In this document: positions 41,856 to 54,407 of the stretch, one piece after another
Layout of the letters: each line of letters starts with the position of its first letter
How positions within the stretch are numbered: the stretch's first letter is position 1
Assembly: GCF_029211185.1 (NCBI RefSeq)
Contig: NZ_JARGDO010000013.1
Coordinates: forward strand, 1-64,000
Length of the DNA stretch: 64,000 nt
Direction: 5' to 3'
Source: Tessaracoccus caeni
GTDB lineage: Bacteria > Actinomycetota > Actinomycetes > Propionibacteriales > Propionibacteriaceae
The notes under the pieces: generated by a model
Databases searched by the model: none
The model's input: the letters and a program-made list of their open reading frames with translations, nothing else
Told to the model about the DNA's origin: nothing
Position numbers and translations under genes: made by a program

Positions 41856-41872
41856 GGAAGCGTAGGTAGGAC

Positions 41873-42544
41873 ATGACCACCTTGACCGAGCACACGATCG
41901 CCCAGGCCGCACCCCCGGCCAAGCCGGCCATGCGCGGCTGGCTGCACTTGGGCATGGTGCCGCTGATCCTCATCGCCGGGCTGGTCCTCACGGCTGTCGC
42001 CCCCACGCTGGAGGCGCGCATCGGATGCGCGGTCTACACCTTGATGGCCGTGCTGCTGTTCGGAACCAGCGCCGTCTACCACCGCGGCACCTGGGGCCCC
42101 CGCATGGAGGCGGTGCTGCGTCGGATGGACCACTCCAACATCTTTCTGTTCATCGCCGGCAGCTACACGCCGCTGACGCTCGCCATGCTGGACGGGCGAC
42201 CGCAGGCGACCCTGCTGATCCTGGTCTGGTCGATGGCCGTCCTCGGTGTCATCTTCCGCACCACCTGGCTGGGCGCCCCGCGTTGGCTGTACACACTGCT
42301 GTACGTCGGCATGGGCTGGGCTGCCGTCGGATGGCTGCCCGCCTTCTGGGCCTCCGGTGGCCCTGCCGTGGTGGTCCTCATCGCCGTCGGCGGCGTCGTC
42401 TACTCGCTGGGTGCCGTGGCCTACGCCCTGAAATGGCCGGGAGCCAACGCCCGACGCTTCGGCTTCCACGAGGTGTTCCACGCCTGCACCATCGTCGCCG
42501 CCCTCTGCCACCTCATCGCCATCTGGCTGGCCGTCTTCAGTTAG
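41873..42544 (+). CDS. Hemolysin III/TrhA family membrane protein
   Basis: A 223-residue seven-helix protein of the PAQR/hemolysin III family. Family metal-site residues lie in FGTSAVYHRGTW (His), RMDHSNIFLFIAGSYTP (Asp-His) and FGFHEVFHACTIVAA (two His). Family members maintain membrane-lipid fluidity (TrhA) or act as ceramidase-like hydrolases. The ATG follows GTAGGTAGGAC. Probably regulated through the palindrome just upstream. Confidence 0.92.
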   Translation: MTTLTEHTIAQAAPPAKPAMRGWLHLGMVPLILIAGLVLTAVAPTLEARIGCAVYTLMAVLLFGTSAVYHRGTWGPRMEAVLRRMDHSNIFLFIAGSYTPLTLAMLDGRPQATLLILVWSMAVLGVIFRTTWLGAPRWLYTLLYVGMGWAAVGWLPAFWASGGPAVVVLIAVGGVVYSLGAVAYALKWPGANARRFGFHEVFHACTIVAALCHLIAIWLAVFS

Positions 42545-42582
42545 GGCCTGAGCTCACTCCTGGCTAGGAGTATCGTCGGGTC

Positions 42583-43875
42583 ATGGAGGGACAACGCATC
42601 TACGTCCTGGACACTTCTGTCCTACTGTCCGACCCGAAGGCGTTCCAGCGCTTCGACGAGCACCGGGTGATCCTGCCGCTCGTCGTGCTGACGGAGCTCG
42701 AGGCCAAGCGCCATCATCACGAGTTGGGCTACTTCGCCCGCACCGCATTGCGCCTGCTCGACGAGCTGCGACGTCAGCACGGGCGCCTCGACCAGCCGCT
42801 GACGATCAACGACCGCGGCGGCACGCTCGAGGTGGATCTGACGCACATGACGCCGGAGATCCTGCCGCCGGGATTCCGGCAGGCGAGCAACGACACCCTG
42901 ATTCTGGCCGTCGCCGCGAGCTTTGCCGAGGAGGGCCACGATGTCGCGCTGGTCAGCAAGGACGTGCCGCTGCGGATCAAGGCCTCCGTGCTGGGCATCA
43001 CGGCCGAGGAGTACCGCAGCCAACTCCCCCGCGAGGCCGGGTGGGGCGGGATGCTGGAGGTCGACGTCACCGCCGATCTGGTGTCCGAGCTGCATCACGA
43101 GGGCCGACTCGCCTACGTCGACGACGCCGTCGAGAGGGCGCCCGTGCACGCCGGCGTCGTGCTGAAGGGCCCCAACTCAACAGCTCTCTGCCGCAAGCTC
43201 CCCGACGGATCCGTCGAGAAACTGCGCCAAGACCGCGAGGTGTTCGGCATCCGTGGACGCTCCGCCGAGCAGCGCGTCGCCCTGGAACTGCTGATGGACG
43301 ACAGCATCGGCATCGTCTCGCTCGGCGGCCGGGCCGGAACCGGCAAGTCGGCGCTGGCGCTCAGCGCCGGCATCGAGCTGGTGCTCGAGCAGCGGATCTA
43401 CGAGAAGGTGATGGTGTTCCGCCCGGTCTACGCCGTCGGTGGCCAGGAACTCGGCTACCTCCCGGGCAACGCCGACGAGAAGATGCAGCCCTGGGGCCAG
43501 GCCGTGTTCGACGTGCTCAGCTCAGTGGCGAGCAAGTACGTGATCGACGAGCTGATAGCCCAGGAGATGATCGAGGTGCTCCCCCTCACCCACATCCGCG
43601 GCCGCTCGCTGCACGACGCCTTCGTGATCGTCGACGAGGCGCAGTCGCTGGAGCGCAACGTGCTGCTCACCGTGCTGTCGCGCATCGGCCAGAACGCCCG
43701 CGTGGTGCTGACCCACGACGTCGCCCAGCGCGACAACCTTCGCGTCGGCCGCTACGACGGCGTGGTCGCGGTGATCGAGAAGCTCAAGGGCAATCCTCTG
43801 TTCGCCCACATCAACCTGATGCGCTCGGAGCGGTCCGCGATCGCCGCCCTGGTCACCGAGATGCTCGAGGACTGA
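42583..43875 (+). CDS. phoH2: PhoH2-type PIN-PhoH RNA helicase/ribonuclease
   Basis: A 430-residue fusion: N-terminal PIN nuclease ([18 protein letters not shown] with Asp10; [20 protein letters not shown]) joined to a C-terminal PhoH ATPase with Walker [11 protein letters not shown] near 249-258 and Walker B FVIVDEAQ near 347-354. PhoH2 unwinds and cleaves RNA; in mycobacteria it is paired with an upstream antitoxin-like short ORF, which I do not see here. Backbone gene, 38 bp after trhA. Confidence 0.94.
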   Translation: MEGQRIYVLDTSVLLSDPKAFQRFDEHRVILPLVVLTELEAKRHHHELGYFARTALRLLDELRRQHGRLDQPLTINDRGGTLEVDLTHMTPEILPPGFRQASNDTLILAVAASFAEEGHDVALVSKDVPLRIKASVLGITAEEYRSQLPREAGWGGMLEVDVTADLVSELHHEGRLAYVDDAVERAPVHAGVVLKGPNSTALCRKLPDGSVEKLRQDREVFGIRGRSAEQRVALELLMDDSIGIVSLGGRAGTGKSALALSAGIELVLEQRIYEKVMVFRPVYAVGGQELGYLPGNADEKMQPWGQAVFDVLSSVASKYVIDELIAQEMIEVLPLTHIRGRSLHDAFVIVDEAQSLERNVLLTVLSRIGQNARVVLTHDVAQRDNLRVGRYDGVVAVIEKLKGNPLFAHINLMRSERSAIAALVTEMLED

Positions 43876-43924
43876 TCACCGATTCTTGTTGGTGCGCTAT
43901 GGCGGCGAAAGCCCACTGGCGCGG

Positions 43925-43989
43925 ATAACGCTGGCTATCTGGCGCGGCCTGTGCCATAGGTACACGCCGCGCCAGATAGCCAGCGCTAT
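43925..43989. repeat. 65-bp palindrome family, copy 3
   Basis: 24-nt arms (43925-43948 and 43966-43989, one mismatch) surround the 17-nt centre CTGTGCCATAGGTACAC. The GCTGGCTA block is at the same place in the arm as in the copy at 13742. It lies between the converging phoH2 and YyaL-like genes and presumably terminates both. Confidence 0.82.
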
Positions 43990-44032
43990 ATTCGAGGCTG
44001 GAAGAGCCAGCGGAGATCGTCTCGAAGGGCCC

Positions 44033-46039
44033 CTAAACCCGGCTCCAGAGCGGGGTCTTCAGGTCGTTGTAGTCGTCGACAGGATCGAAGCAGACCGTGC
44101 CACGGCAGACATACGTACCCCGGCGCTCGCGAGCGTCGAAATGGCTGCCGAAGCCCTGCGTGCCCGCTGCCCCGACGAGGATCGCCGATCCCGCCGGCGC
44201 CATCCGCCAGGTAGCTCTAGCCAGCTCGTCGAAGGGGTCGTCCACCACCACGACGGCGGTGGCGGGCTTCAGGCCGCGGCGGGCCTCGTCGGCGATCAGC
44301 AGGTCGGCCAGCGCGGAACCGGCGAAGCGCGGGGTGTCGTGCAGGGTCTGCCAGGTCGACTTGGCGGCACGGTCGGCGCGCTCGATCAGCTCAGGACGCT
44401 CCGCCAGCAGGCCCACCACCCGCAGCGCCAAGATCAGCGCGGAGGTGCCGTTGGGAGTCACGTTGTCGGTGAGCGTGCGTGGGCGCGTGAACAGCCCCGT
44501 CTCGACGCCGTCATAGAAGCCGCCGTCGTCGTGGCCGAACAGCTCGACCGCCTGGTCGACCAGAGCCTCCGCGGCCCGTAGCCACGCCGCGTCTCCGGTG
44601 GCACCGGCCAGCAGGGCGAAGGCTTCCGCCACCGCGCCGAAGTCCTCAGCGCTGCCGATGGACTCGCCCACCACGCCGTCGCGCGAAGAACGGCGCAGCG
44701 TGCCGTCGACGACGTGCACCTCCATCAAGTGGCGCGCGGCGCGCTCGGCCAGGGCGAGCCAGCCAGGTTCGTTGAACACGAAGGCCCCGGTGATGAGCGA
44801 GGAGATGGTCCAGCCGTTCCACGACGACACCACCAGCGAGTCCGTGGCCGGGCGGAACCGGTTCTCCCGCTCGGCCCGGAGCGCGGAAACCACGGCGTCG
44901 AGCCGCGCGAAGTCGGGGCGACCGCGCAGCTGCAGCGTCGACAACCCGTCCTCGAAGGTGCCGACGCTGGTGACGTGGAAGACGTCTTGCGCCCACTGCG
45001 CGTCCTCGGCACCGAGCGAGTCCTCCAGCAGGGCGGGGTTCCAGAGGTAGTAGATGCCCTCGTGCACGGCTCCGCGGATGTCGCAGGAGTCGGCGTCGAG
45101 GCCGGCCATGAACGCGCCGTGCTCGCTCACCATCTCGCGCTCGAGCCAGTCGACGATGCCGTATGCCGTGCGCTCGAACAGCACGCGCAGGCCGGCGTCG
45201 TGATCGGCGGTGCGCCGCCAACCGCGGATGTAGGAACCCAGCAGGAGCGCGTTGTCGTAGAGCATCTTCTCGAAGTGCGGCACCACCCACCCGGGGTCGA
45301 CGGAGTAGCGGTGGAAGCCGCCGCCCACCTGGTCGTAGATGCCGCCGCGCGCCATCGCCTCGAGGGAGCGCTGGGCCAGCTCGAGCGAGGACGGGTCGCC
45401 CTTGACCAGCAGCGCGTCGATCAAGGTGGGAGCGGGGAACTTCGGTGCGGTGCCGAATCCGCCATGGATCAGGTCGAAGGACTCCTGCACGGCGTCGAGC
45501 GCCTCCCGCGGCTCGGGTGCGGCGTCGGGCTGCTCGTAGGTGAGGCTGCCCAGGTGAGCCGCGATGACGTGGGCGGAGTCGACGAGCTGCGTGCGATCCT
45601 TCTGCCAGCCGAGCGCCAGGATCTCGAGCACCTGTCGGAACGACGGCAGTCCGTCGCGTGGCTCCGGCGGGAAGTAGGTGCCGGTGAAGAACGGCTTGGC
45701 GTCGGGCGTGAGGAAGGCGGTCAGGGGCCAGCCTCCGGCCCCTCCGTTCATCGCCTGGGTGGCGGTCATGAAGACGGTGTCCACCTCGGGCAGCTGCTGC
45801 CGGTCCACCTTGATGGCCACGAAGTTCGCATTGATCAGCTGGGCGATGCTGGCGTCGTCGAAGGACTCATGGCTCATCACGTGGCACCAATGGCACGACG
45901 CGTAGCCGATGGACAGCAGCACGGGCCGGTCCAGGCGCTGCGCTTCCGCGAGAGCCTCGGGCGACCATTCCCACCAGTCGACGGCCTGGTGCGCGTGCTG
46001 GCGCAGGTAGTCGCTGGAGGATTCTCCCAATCGATTCAT
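44033..46039 (-). CDS. Thioredoxin-domain protein of the YyaL/SSP411 family
   Basis: A 668-residue protein. An N-terminal thioredoxin-like domain (DUF255) holds [15 protein letters not shown] near 45-59, with the CxxC-type pair. It is followed by an alpha/alpha-barrel like N-acylglucosamine epimerases and unsaturated glucuronyl hydrolases ([31 protein letters not shown]). The barrel is a catalytic-looking fold of unknown substrate. Backbone gene in actinobacteria, normally near the Z-prenyl transferase and hemolysin III genes, as here. Confidence 0.93.
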   Translation of the reverse strand: MNRLGESSSDYLRQHAHQAVDWWEWSPEALAEAQRLDRPVLLSIGYASCHWCHVMSHESFDDASIAQLINANFVAIKVDRQQLPEVDTVFMTATQAMNGGAGGWPLTAFLTPDAKPFFTGTYFPPEPRDGLPSFRQVLEILALGWQKDRTQLVDSAHVIAAHLGSLTYEQPDAAPEPREALDAVQESFDLIHGGFGTAPKFPAPTLIDALLVKGDPSSLELAQRSLEAMARGGIYDQVGGGFHRYSVDPGWVVPHFEKMLYDNALLLGSYIRGWRRTADHDAGLRVLFERTAYGIVDWLEREMVSEHGAFMAGLDADSCDIRGAVHEGIYYLWNPALLEDSLGAEDAQWAQDVFHVTSVGTFEDGLSTLQLRGRPDFARLDAVVSALRAERENRFRPATDSLVVSSWNGWTISSLITGAFVFNEPGWLALAERAARHLMEVHVVDGTLRRSSRDGVVGESIGSAEDFGAVAEAFALLAGATGDAAWLRAAEALVDQAVELFGHDDGGFYDGVETGLFTRPRTLTDNVTPNGTSALILALRVVGLLAERPELIERADRAAKSTWQTLHDTPRFAGSALADLLIADEARRGLKPATAVVVVDDPFDELARATWRMAPAGSAILVGAAGTQGFGSHFDARERRGTYVCRGTVCFDPVDDYNDLKTPLWSRV

Positions 46040-46116
46040 GCGCCCAAGGCTACTGGCTGGGACCCCGCCGGCTCACCCGGCCGGCGCTTACTCCGCACTT
46101 CCACGGCGAGGCCGCC

Positions 46117-46758
46117 GTGAAGGCTCTGGCCTCCAATCTGATCGCCTCACACTCGCACTGGCAGGGTGCGATCGTCGAGACAGTGACCTACTGCACGGCG
46201 CGGGTGAGCGGAGCCAGTAACCCCGTCGGCCAACGCGAACAAGACGTCTACCTGCGTGCGCTGGACCGCTCCGGCTCGACAACTCGGATCAGCTACGGCA
46301 ACTACGTCGCACGAGTCGCCACGGCACCGCTCGCAACCGCCGGTCGCAATGGCAAGCCGGTCATCAGTCACCCACACTGGCCACTGATGGTGCAAGACGG
46401 AGCCGAGCAAGACGTTCCCGACGCCAGGTTCATGGCTTCGGTTGCTCGGCGCGAAGAGAAGGGTTCAGACGTCAACGTCGCGTCCCATCTACTCATCGAT
46501 GTGCTCACCACTGCGGTGGACGCTGCCGTAGTGATCTCCAACGACAGCGACCTGGCCTACCCCATCGCCTTCGCGCGAGACCGAATACCGATCGGCCTCA
46601 TCAACCCCACCAAGGGCTACCGGGCAGGAAAACTCGCCGGTGAGCACACCGACGGCGTCGGCAACCACTGGTGGTACCAGATGCAGCCCTCCGACTGGTA
46701 CGCCCACCAGCTACCGCCAACCATCGGACCACGTATCATCAAACCTCCAGCCTGGTAG
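46117..46758 (+). pseudogene. NYN-domain (DUF88) nuclease, N-terminus missing
   Basis: A 213-codon frame with the body of an NYN nuclease: [26 protein letters not shown], the tail-side acids in [17 protein letters not shown] and [13 protein letters not shown]. The usual first strand with the essential YxDGxN is absent: the frame upstream of the GTG is promoter-side sequence of the YyaL-like gene. The protein is therefore probably inactive, unless an odd start is used. NYN nucleases occur in RNA decay and defence loci. Followed by a strong terminator. Confidence 0.65.
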
Positions 46759-46796
46759 CCAGAGTCAGCGCGCTGCTATACTTGGGCCATACCACC

Positions 46797-46822
46797 CGGC
46801 CCCTCTGGGGCCGGGTTTTCTC
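46797..46822 (+). terminator. Rho-independent terminator after the NYN gene
   Basis: CCCGGCCCC-TCT-GGGGCCGGG followed by TTTTC, a textbook intrinsic terminator reading on the plus strand. It is preceded by a -10-like TATACT (about 46777), so a short transcript cannot be excluded. Confidence 0.8.
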
Positions 46823-46825
46823 ATC

Positions 46826-47059
46826 TCAGACGTTCCTCGCCTCGACGCTGGGTACATCGCCGACCAACCCGGGGGTGACGCCCAGGTCACCATCACCGGT
46901 CGGCATGCTCGGCACGTCGAGATCCACGGTGCGCAGCAAGACGGCGTGTGCCCCGACGAGCGTCAACGACTCGACGTGAGCGGCGAGAATGGTGACCACA
47001 TTGATGATCGCTCGGCGGCTCCACTCGATCTCGGTGCGAGGTGCCTTGTATTCAGTCAC
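46826..47059 (-). pseudogene. Nucleotidyltransferase toxin fragment (AbiEii-like)
   Basis: A 77-residue frame with the start of an AbiEii/MNT-type nucleotidyltransferase: LTLVGAHAVLLRT (the GxHA region) and a DLDVPSMPTGDGDLGV block that holds the metal-binding Asp-x-Asp. It stops after VEARNV, about a quarter of the expected length. It overlaps the AbiEi-like gene by 4 bp in the normal antitoxin-then-toxin order. It appears truncated and inactive. Confidence 0.55.
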
Positions 47060-47700
47060 GCCACTCGCCTGCCCAACAAGATGTCCGCCTGCTCGGCCAT
47101 TCGGTCGATCCCGCCGTAGGCATCGACGATGACCTGATCACGCACGACCACCTTCACTCCATCGATGGCAGTTCGACCAACCTCGCTCACACCGTCGAAG
47201 GGGATCAGCGTGACCCGCATGCCGAAGGAACCCGGCTCCTTGCGCACCAGCACAGCCACCTCAGCGGCCCGCTTCACATCCTCGACGTAAATCACGGGCC
47301 AGGCCTCCCCAGCGCTGGAGCGGTAGAGGTTCGCGCCGGCATCCCCCGTCACGGCGTAGTCGATGCCGCTCTTGCCAAGCGCGTCGGCGATATCGTGCGC
47401 AGTCGCACCAGGCATGAAGTCCGCAGCACCAGGACGCCGAGTGAGGCGAGCGGCACGACCGGCGCGGAACAGCAGATCGGCCTCCTTGTCGGCAACGACC
47501 AGACCCCGCTCGTCAACGAGCCCAATCCGGCCCCATCGTCGACGCCACGCCTCAACACCCGACGTCATCGCGAGGTCGAGCGCCGGGTCGAGCGCCAGCC
47601 GCGCCGCAGCGATTGCACCGACATCGGCCGAACCTGTGAACCCGATGGGTTCTCCCAACACCGCCAGGATCTCCTGAGCGAGATCGAAAGAGGGGCTCAC
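47056..47700 (-). CDS. AbiEi-like antitoxin protein
   Basis: A 214-residue protein starting with GTG. FTGSADVGAIAAARLALDPAL, YAVTGDAGANLYR and the end VVVRDQVIVDAYGGIDRMAE then QADILLG resemble the C-terminal part of type IV antitoxins of the AbiE phage-exclusion family. A canonical N-terminal winged helix is not obvious. The partner toxin gene is cut short. The locus therefore looks like a decayed or repurposed abortive-infection module. Family recognition is moderate. Confidence 0.55.
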   Translation of the reverse strand: MSPSFDLAQEILAVLGEPIGFTGSADVGAIAAARLALDPALDLAMTSGVEAWRRRWGRIGLVDERGLVVADKEADLLFRAGRAARLTRRPGAADFMPGATAHDIADALGKSGIDYAVTGDAGANLYRSSAGEAWPVIYVEDVKRAAEVAVLVRKEPGSFGMRVTLIPFDGVSEVGRTAIDGVKVVVRDQVIVDAYGGIDRMAEQADILLGRRVA

Positions 47701-47744
47701 GGAACCCGACCCGAGCGCTTCCCTCGCCCACCTAACATGGGTGC

Positions 47745-48323
47745 ATGTCGAGCACCGCCACCCCGCAGCGTCCCCTGGTTCGTGCCATCCAGGTGATCGG
47801 CGCGCTACTGGTCCTGCTCTGGGTCGTCGAGATCGTCGACGTGCTCACCGGGCACGCCCTGGACAACTTCGGCATCGTGCCGCGCCGGCTGGGAAGCCTG
47901 GCCCACATCGCGACCGCGCCGCTGCTGCACTTCGGCTGGGCCCACCTGATCGCCAACTCCGTGCCGTTCTTCGCGCTGGGCGTCATCGTCTATCTCGACG
48001 GGGTGGGCCGCTGGGTGATCACGACGCTGACGGTGGTGGTCACCTCCGGGCTCCTGGTGTGGCTGATGTCACCGTCGGGCTCCATCACGGCCGGCGCCTC
48101 CGGGGTGGTCTTCGGCTGGCTCGCCTACGTGCTGGTGCGCGGGTTCTTCACCAGACGGATCGGCCAGATCCTGTTGGCAGTGCTCATCCTCGCCGTCTAC
48201 GGCGGCGTGCTCTGGGGCATCCTTCCGATGACAGCCGGGGTGTCGTGGCAGGCTCACCTGGGCGGGGCCATCGGTGGTGTGATCGCCGCTTGGCTGCTGA
48301 ACGGCCGCCGACCGACGAGCTGA
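47745..48323 (+). CDS. Rhomboid intramembrane serine protease
   Basis: A 192-residue protein with six helices. The catalytic Ser119 is in TAGASGVVFGW and His171 in WQAHLGGAIGG; the oxyanion-type HxxxN (His67, Asn71) is in WAHLIANS. So unlike the rhomboid-like protein at 34269 this one should cut membrane proteins. Starts with an ATG 41 bp from the divergent AbiEi-like gene. Substrate unknown. Confidence 0.93.
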   Translation: MSSTATPQRPLVRAIQVIGALLVLLWVVEIVDVLTGHALDNFGIVPRRLGSLAHIATAPLLHFGWAHLIANSVPFFALGVIVYLDGVGRWVITTLTVVVTSGLLVWLMSPSGSITAGASGVVFGWLAYVLVRGFFTRRIGQILLAVLILAVYGGVLWGILPMTAGVSWQAHLGGAIGGVIAAWLLNGRRPTS

Positions 48324-48346
48324 CGCGCCCACGATCGGATAGGCGA

Positions 48347-49252
48347 TCAGATATAGAACTCCGGAGCGGTCAGCGGCGCGCGCAGCCCGGTGAACAGGTC
48401 GTCTTCAGGGATGATCGTCGGCACCTTGGAGACGACAAGCTGGTAGTCCTCGGTCGGCCACCCCTTCTGCTGCACCGCCAGCGGCACCGCGAACCAGGGC
48501 CCATCCGGGTCCACCTGCGACGCATGCGCCCTCAACGCCTCATCGCGCACTGGAAAGTACTCGGAGCATTCGATGAAGGTGGTGAGCCGGCCGTCGGAGT
48601 AGATGTCGTCGTCGATGAAGGGCGGCCCCTTGGGCTCGAGCCCGTGCTCGTGCATGGCCTGGTCGAGCGCCGCATAACGACGACGGTGGAAGCTCATGTG
48701 GTAGTACAGCTTGGCCACCTGCCAGGGCGCGCCATGCTCCGGCCAGAGGTGCTCGTCGGCGGCGGCTTTGAAGGCCGCGACCGTGATCAGATGGCACATC
48801 ACGTGATCGGGATGCGGGTAACCCCCGTGCTCGTCGTAGGTGGTGATGACGTGCGGGCGGAACTCGCGGATCACCCTGACCAACCCTCCGGCGGCCTCGT
48901 CGACGTCCTGCGTCGCGAAGCATCCCTCCGGGAGCGGATGGGGCTCGTCGCCCTCGGGGCAGCCCGAGTCCGCGAAGCCCAACCAGACGTGTCGGACCCC
49001 AAGGATCTCCGCGGCCCGCGCCATCTCGCGACGACGAAGCTCCGGCATGTCCGCGAGCTGCTGCGGATCGTCGAGCAGGTGCGGGTTGAGGATCGAGCCC
49101 TGCTCGCCTCCGGTACAGGTGACCACCATCACCTCGACGCCCTCGGCAACGTACTTGGCCGTGGTGGCCGCTCCCTTGCTGGATTCGTCGTCGGGATGCG
49201 CATGCACATTGAGCAGGCGCAGCACGCTCGGCGAGGCGGTGGTCGTAGACAT
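48347..49252 (-). CDS. mca: Mycothiol S-conjugate amidase
   Basis: A 301-residue zinc amidase of the LmbE-like family that cleaves mycothiol conjugates of electrophiles so mercapturic acids can be exported. HAHPDDES (17-24) and DEHGGYPHPDH (zinc His) are the metal motifs. GPWFAVPL and the long C-terminus distinguish it from the related deacetylase MshB. ATG at 49252 chosen; the frame upstream crosses the divergent DUF4307-like gene. It marks the host as a mycothiol-making actinobacterium. Confidence 0.95.
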   Translation of the reverse strand: MSTTTASPSVLRLLNVHAHPDDESSKGAATTAKYVAEGVEVMVVTCTGGEQGSILNPHLLDDPQQLADMPELRRREMARAAEILGVRHVWLGFADSGCPEGDEPHPLPEGCFATQDVDEAAGGLVRVIREFRPHVITTYDEHGGYPHPDHVMCHLITVAAFKAAADEHLWPEHGAPWQVAKLYYHMSFHRRRYAALDQAMHEHGLEPKGPPFIDDDIYSDGRLTTFIECSEYFPVRDEALRAHASQVDPDGPWFAVPLAVQQKGWPTEDYQLVVSKVPTIIPEDDLFTGLRAPLTAPEFYI

Positions 49253-49351
49253 GGGAAGTATTGTGCCGCCCTTCCGCCGCCTGCGCGCACCCGTTCGCCG
49301 ATAGCGGCGCACGTCGCCATGGTGCCGCTGGTGCACAATGGAGCGGTGGAC

Positions 49352-49747
49352 ATGACCGACGAGGCGCGCATCAAAGCCCGCTACCCCCGCAGGACCGCCA
49401 CCGACTACCTGTTGTTCGGCGTCGCCCTCGCGGTGTTGATCGGCACCATCGTCTTCGTCGCCATCAGCGGCGTGCAGCGCTCCAACCCGCCGGTCGCGGC
49501 CATGGTGCGCTCCTTCGACGTGATCAGCCCGACGGAGATCCAAGCTGAGATCGTGGTGCAGCGCACCACTCCGTCGGACGCCGCCGAGTGCGCGATGTTC
49601 GCCCAAGCCCTCAGCTACGAGAAGGTGGCTGAGACCATGGTCGAGATCCCGCCCGGCACCGAGAAGCTCACCGCCATCACGGTGTCCCTGAACACCATCA
49701 AGGAGCCGGCATCAATCTCCATCGAGGGCTGCCGGATCGTGGGCTAG
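49352..49747 (+). CDS. DUF4307-like membrane protein
   Basis: A 131-residue protein: cytoplasmic start (MTDEARIKARYPRRT), one membrane helix (TDYLLFGVALAVLIGTIVFV, about 18-37) and an extracytoplasmic beta domain with two Cys (AECAMFAQ, EGCRIVG). Divergent from mca, as in mycobacteria. A GTG two codons upstream is an alternative start. In other genomes greA lies next; here a beta-glucoside cassette intervenes. Confidence 0.82.
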   Translation: MTDEARIKARYPRRTATDYLLFGVALAVLIGTIVFVAISGVQRSNPPVAAMVRSFDVISPTEIQAEIVVQRTTPSDAAECAMFAQALSYEKVAETMVEIPPGTEKLTAITVSLNTIKEPASISIEGCRIVG

Positions 49748-49836
49748 CTACTGTTCACACCCCGCTGCCGACCATTGACACTGCACGGAGGCCGCCGGTA
49801 GCATCCTCGGTGTCTGCCGACGACGGCGGGCACACA

Positions 49837-49867
49837 GGATGTTATCCGCATCGCGCGGAGCAAGACC
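49837..49867 (+). promoter_or_regulatory. Ribonucleic antiterminator (RAT) of the bgl operon
   Basis: GGATGTTATCC...GGAGCAAGACC fits the BglG/LicT-binding RNA hairpin (consensus GGATTGTTAC...GCAAAACC). Its 3' end overlaps the base of the terminator that follows. Bound antiterminator would hold this hairpin and prevent the terminator from forming. Confidence 0.85.
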
Positions 49868-49916
49868 TGAATCACGATCGCATCGAATCCGATGTTCGTG
49901 GTTCGGGTCTTTTTTT
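49863..49916 (+). terminator. Conditional terminator of the bgl operon
   Basis: AGACC...CACGA pairs with TCGTG...GGTCT, followed by a T-run (49910-49916). It overlaps the RAT hairpin by five bases, the classic mutually exclusive arrangement. A ribosome site AAGGAGGAG follows at 49922. Confidence 0.88.
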
Positions 49917-49940
49917 GTCTCAAGGAGGAGTGCAGCCGCT

Positions 49941-53346
<3,406 letters not shown>

Positions 53347-53367
53347 TCCACGAGAAGGAACGCTGTG

Positions 53368-54243
53368 ATGCGCGTCGTGCGCGTCATCAGCAACAACGCC
53401 GTTCTGGCCGAGGACGACAAAGACCTAGAGGTCGTCGTCCTCGGCCGGGGCGTCGGCTTCGGGCGCCGCCCGGGCGATGTCGTCGAGAAGGAGCGTGTCG
53501 AGCAGGTGTTCCTGGCGAGCACCGACGGACACGACCAGCACCTCACGACCCTGCTCGCGGAGACGCCCGCCGAGTGCCTCCGCGTCGCGGGCCAGATCGC
53601 CGAGCTCGCGCACCGGCAGCTCGGCATCAACGTGACGCAGTCGCTGATCCTGCCGCTCGCCGACCACCTGAACTTCGCCATGCGGCGGGTTCGCGAGGGC
53701 GTCACGATCGAATATCCCCTGCAGTGGGAGGTCAGCCAGCTGTACCCCGTCGAGTACGGCATCGGCGTCGAGGCGATAGCGATCGCCGACGAGGGCCTCG
53801 GCGTGCACCTCGACGCGCAGGAATGCACCGCGATCGCGATGCATCTGGTGAACGTGCAGTTCGCCGGCCCCGGCCACGCCGAGACGATCCGGATGACCGA
53901 GATCATCGCCCGCATCTTCCAGATCGTCGAGGACACGTTCGCGATCAAGATCACGCAGCCGTCGATGAGCGCCAGCCGCTTCGTCACGCACCTGCGCTAC
54001 GTGTTCGTCCGCATCGCCACGGGAAAACAGATCGCGGATCCGCACCCGGCCCTCTTCGACGCGATCTCCAACACCCACCCCGAGGCCATGGCGTGCGCGA
54101 TGAAGGTGCGGTTCCTGATCGAGGTGCGCTTCGACGCGTCCCTCACGCTCGACGAGACCGCCTACATCGCCCTTCACATCGCTCGTCTGTGCACCGAGAT
54201 CGCCGCCCACCCCTCCGGCGACAAGACGCCCGGCTCGGCGTAA
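53368..54243 (+). CDS. licT: BglG/LicT-family transcription antiterminator
   Basis: A 291-residue RNA-binding regulator. Residues 1-55 form the CAT RNA-binding domain (RVISNNAVLAED, LGRGVGFGRRPGD). Two PRD domains follow with PTS-phosphorylated histidines: His100 (LADHLNFAMRR) and His159 (IAMHLVN) in PRD1, others in PRD2 (FVTHLRY). It binds the RAT at 49837 and is switched by PTS phosphorylation. Third gene of the operon. A GTG directly precedes the chosen ATG. Confidence 0.93.
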   Translation: MRVVRVISNNAVLAEDDKDLEVVVLGRGVGFGRRPGDVVEKERVEQVFLASTDGHDQHLTTLLAETPAECLRVAGQIAELAHRQLGINVTQSLILPLADHLNFAMRRVREGVTIEYPLQWEVSQLYPVEYGIGVEAIAIADEGLGVHLDAQECTAIAMHLVNVQFAGPGHAETIRMTEIIARIFQIVEDTFAIKITQPSMSASRFVTHLRYVFVRIATGKQIADPHPALFDAISNTHPEAMACAMKVRFLIEVRFDASLTLDETAYIALHIARLCTEIAAHPSGDKTPGSA

Positions 54244-54271
54244 CCCGCATCCCCGCTCGAATGCCGGGTTC

Positions 54272-54328
54272 TTGTGCTTTTGCGTCAACTGACTAAGCTG
54301 TCCTGAATATGCGCCCCGCTCGGGGCGC
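54272..54328 (+). promoter_or_regulatory. greA promoter and leader hairpin
   Basis: TTGTGC (54272-54277), 16 bp, TAAGCT (54294-54299) form a good -35/-10 pair. Just after the predicted start lies a strong hairpin GCGCCCCG-CT-CGGGGCGC (54311-54328), giving greA a structured leader of about 100 nt. The hairpin may also end transcripts from the bgl operon. Confidence 0.5.
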
Positions 54329-54407
54329 CTTCCCGGGGCCCAAACAGGGTCCGCACGCCTGGCTGTCCGCTCTGTTGCGAGCAGCCCCAAACAACACCTG
54401 ATGCGAC

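Noticed and set aside
46765-46825. A small RNA gene with TATACT -10 and strong terminator
   Set aside because: The hairpin and T-run are fully explained as the terminator of the NYN gene; an independent transcript is possible but unsupported without RNA data.
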